A DNA stretch of 64,000 nt from Ridgeia piscesae (taxonomy: Eukaryota > Annelida > Polychaeta > Sabellida > Siboglinidae): the NCBI GenBank assembly GCA_025642075.2, contig JAODUO010000422.1, positions 125,001 through 189,000 of the forward strand, in the 5' to 3' direction. The notes beneath the pieces are model-generated. The model saw only the letters and a list, made by a program, of their open reading frames with translations, searched no databases and had not been told where the DNA came from. The position numbers and the translations under genes are program-made. Shown here piece by piece: positions 60,740 through 64,000 of the stretch (position 1 is the first letter of the stretch; each line of letters starts with the position of its first letter).

Positions 60740-63700
60740 AAAGTGAAGGAGACCAGAGAACTGTCATGAAGGAGACCAGAGCACTGTCATGAAGGAGACC
60801 AGAGCACTGTCATGAAGGAGACCAGAGCACTGTCATGAAGGAGACCAGAGCACTGTCACGAAGGAGACCAGAGCACTGTCATGAAGGAGATCAGAGCACT
60901 ATCACGAAGGAGACCAGGGCACTGTCATGAAGGAGACCAGAGCACTGACATGAAGGAGACCAGAGCACTGTCATGAAGGAGACCAGAGCACTGTCATGAA
61001 GGAGACCAGAGCACTGTCATGAAGGAGACCAGAGCACTGTCATGAAGGAGACCAGAGCACTGTCAGAAGGAGACCAGAGCACTGTCATGAAGGAGATCAG
61101 AGCACTATCACGAAGGAGACCAGGGCACTGTCATGAAGGAGACCAGAGCACTGACATGAAGGAGACCAGAGCACTGTCATGAAGGAGACCAGAGCACTGT
61201 CATGAAGGAGACCAGAGCACTGTCATGAAGGAGACCAGAGCACTGTCATGAAGGAGACCAGAGCACTGTCATGAAGGAGACCAGAGCACTGTCATGAGAG
61301 AGACCAGAGCCCTGTTATGAAGGAGACCAGAGCACTGTCATGAAGGAGACCAGGGCACTGTCATGAAGGAGACCAGAGCACTGTCATGAAAGAGACCAGA
61401 GCCCTGTTATGAAGGAGACCAGAGCACTGTCATGAAGGAGACCAGGGCACTGTCACGAAGGAGACCAGGGCACTGTCACGAAGGAGACCAGAGCACTGTC
61501 ATGAAGGAGACCAGGGCACTGTCATGAAGGAGACCAGAGCACTGTCACGAAGGAGACCAGAGCACTGTCATGAAGGAGACCAGAGCACTGTCATGAAGGA
61601 GACCAGGGCACTGTCATGAAGGAAACCAGAGCACTGTCATGAAGGAGACCAGAGCACTGTCATGAAGGAGACCAGAGCACTGACATGAAGGAGACCAGAG
61701 CACTGTCATGAAGGAGACCAGGGCACTGTCACGAAGGAGACCAGAGCACTGTCATGAAGGAGACCAGCGTACTGTCATGAAGGAAACCAGAGCACTGTCA
61801 TGAAGGAGACCAGAGCACTGTCATGAAGGAGACCAGAGCACTGTCATGAAGGAGACAAGAGCACTGTCATGAAGGAGACCAGAGCACTGTCATGAAGGAA
61901 ACCAGAGCACTGTCATGAAGGAGACCAGACCACTGTCATGAAGGAGACCAGAGCACTGTCATGAAGGAGACCATAGCACTGTCATGAAGGAGACCAGAGC
62001 ACTGTCATGAAGGAGACTAGAGCACTATCACGAAGGAGACCAGAGCACTGTCATGAAGGAGACTAGAGCACTATCACGAAGGAGACCAGAGCACTGTCAT
62101 GAAGGAGACTAGAGCACTGTCATGAAGGAGACCAGAGCACTGTCATGAAGGAGACCAGGGCACTGTCATGAAGGAGACTAGAGCACTATCACGAAGGAGA
62201 CCAGAGCACTGTCATGAAGGAGACCAGAGCACTGTCATGAAGGAGACCAGATCACTGTCATGAAGGAGACCAGAGCACTGTCATGAAGGAGACCAGGGCA
62301 GTGTCATGAAGGAGACTAGAGCACTATCACGAAGGAGACCAGAGCACTGTCATGAAGGAGACCAGGGCACTGTCACGAAGGAGACCAGGGCACTGTCACG
62401 AAGGAGACCAGGGCAGTGTCATGAAGGAGACTAGAGCACTATCACGAAGGAGACCAGAGCACTGTCATGAAGGAGACCAGGGCACTGTCACGAAGGAGAC
62501 CAGGGCACTGTCACGAAGGAGACCAGAGCACTGTCATGAAGGAGACCAGCGTACTGTCATGAAGGAAACCAGAGCACTGTCATGAAGGAGACCAGAGCAC
62601 TGTCATGAAGGAGACCAGAGCACTGTCATGAAGGAGACCAGAGCACTGACATGAAGGAGACCAGAGCACTGTCATGAAGGAAACCAGAGCACTGTCATGA
62701 AGGAGACCAGACCACTGTCATGAAGGAGACCAGAGCACTGTCATGAAGGAGACCATAGCACTGTCATGAAGGAGACTAGAGCACTATCACGAAGGAGACC
62801 AGAGCACTGTCATGAAGGAGACTAGAGCACTATCACGAAGGAGACCAGAGCACTGTCATGAAGGAGACTAGAGCACTATCACGAAGGAGACCATAGCACT
62901 GTCATGAAGGAGACTAGAGCACTATCACGAAGGAGACCAGAGCACTGTCATGAAGGAGACTAGAGCACTGTCACAAAGGAGACCAGAGCACTGTCAAGAA
63001 GGAGACTAGAGCACTGTCATGAAGGAGACCAGGGCACTGTCATGAAGGAGACTAGAGCACTATCACGAAGGAGACCAGAGCACTGTCATGAAAGAGACCA
63101 GAGCACTGTCATGAAGGAGACCAGCGTACTGTCATGAAGGAAACCAGAGCACTGTCATGAAGGAGACCAGAGCACTGTCATGAAGGAGACCAGAGCACTG
63201 TCATGAAGGAGACCAGAGCACTGACATGAAGGAGACCAGAGCACTGTCATGAAGGAAACCAGAGCACTGCCATGAAGGAGACCAGACCACTGTCATGAAG
63301 GAGACCAGAGCACTGTCATGAAGGAGACCATAGCACTGTCATGAAGGAGACTAGAGCACTATCACGAAGGAGACCAGAGCACTGTCATGAAGGAGACTAG
63401 AGCACTATCATGAAGGAGACCAGAGCACTGTCATGAAGGAGACTAGAGCACTGTCACAAAGGAGACCAGAGCACTGTCAAGAAGGAGACTAGAGCACTGT
63501 CATGAAGGAGACCAGGGCACTGTCATGAAGGAGACTAGAGCACTATCACGAAGGAGACCAGAGCACTGTCATGAAGGAGACCAGAGCACTGTCATGAAGG
63601 AGACCAGATCACTGTCATGAAGGAGACCAGAGCACTGTCATGAAGGAGACCAGGGCAGTGTCATGAAGGAGACTAGAGCACTATCACGAAGGAGACCAGA

Positions 63701-64000
63701 GCACTGTCATGAAGGAGACCAGAGCACTGTCATGAAGGAGACCAGAGCACTGTCATGAAGGAGACCAGAGCACTGTCATGAAGGAGACCAGGGCACTGTC
63801 ATGAAGGAGACCAGAACACTGTCAAGAAAGAGACCAGAGCACTGTCATGAAGGAGACCAGAGCACTGTCATGAAGGAGACCAGGGCACTGTCATGAAGGA
63901 GACCAGAGCAATGTCATGAAGGAGACCAGGGCACTGTCATGAAGGAGACCAGAGCACTGTCACGAAGGAGACCAGAGCACTGTCATGAAGGAGACCAGAG
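60740..64000. repeat. 23-bp minisatellite, about 142 copies, continues past the window
   Basis: Unit core gaccagagcactgtcatgaa. It has many variant types (gactagagcactatcacg, gaccagggcactgtc, ctgacatg, gaaaccag). Blocks of several hundred bases recur in the same variant order, for example around 61740-62030, 62540-62780 and 63120-63360, showing higher-order duplication. The single short open frame inside is an artefact. Confidence 0.96.

Larger units (their letters stand above)
57000..60740. other. Upstream flank of TTLL4, no gene supported
   Basis: Holds a short cagtaacggagt-type repeat (57725-57895), a (TA)n tract (58030-58080) and two blocks of a 21-bp repeat. The plus-strand open frames at 57277-57638 are short and lack recognisable motifs. 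The rest is unremarkable AT-rich sequence. Confidence 0.5.

Noticed and set aside
1..64000. CRISPR arrays
   Set aside because: Tandem units are contiguous with no unique spacers, and the setting is eukaryotic.

Overview
This window is nuclear DNA from an invertebrate animal. It has split genes with short exons and GT-AG introns, AT-rich introns, (TA)n microsatellites and a great deal of minisatellite DNA: roughly 40-45% of the 64 kb is tandem repeat. The protein families, a LINE tail and a SINE-like element fit a marine invertebrate such as a mollusc, annelid or lancelet, but the sequence does not settle the phylum. I found no bacterial genes, CRISPR array, rRNA or credible tRNA gene. Almost all long open frames are artefacts of tandem units whose length is a multiple of three (21, 36, 42, 57 bp).

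Three genes lie head-to-tail on the minus strand. (1) About 3981-15499: the 5' part of a histidine acid phosphatase (ACP2/prostatic acid phosphatase family). Five phase-consistent exons give 182 residues, including the signal peptide and the RHGDRSP catalytic motif; the C-terminal half lies beyond base 1. (2) 18114-20747: a three-exon, 642-residue type II membrane glycosyltransferase with two tandem DXD-type domains. The first has lost its DXD (NEN), the second keeps it (DTD). A CpG-rich segment near 24.8-25.1 kb with a perfect splice donor may be its untranslated first exon. (3) About 28.8-56.9 kb: a complete or nearly complete tubulin polyglutamylase gene, TTLL4-like. I assembled 18 exons from 53804 down to 29248 whose splice phases and protein all join, plus a probable separate first coding exon at 56741-56901.

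The most striking pattern is how the minisatellites sit relative to TTLL4 splice sites. Two arrays (36 bp at 39.0-40.3 kb and 23 bp at 37.6-38.2 kb) are tandem copies of an exon end together with its 5' splice site. Two others (22 bp at 30.2-30.8 kb and 16 bp at 29.9-30.0 kb) are copies of a 3' splice site. Two more (40 bp at 31.25-35.3 kb and 13 bp at 45.0-47.1 kb) stop within about 10 nt of an acceptor. In the 36-bp array about 19 consecutive units keep both the reading frame and the donor, so each donor choice could add a multiple of 12 residues to the catalytic domain. The TTLL4 last exon also carries an in-frame TGA followed by 142 further open codons, a candidate readthrough extension.

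The left end (1-3.9 kb) and right end (60.7-64 kb) are large arrays that continue to or past the window edges. Between 57 and 60.7 kb I see no convincing gene.
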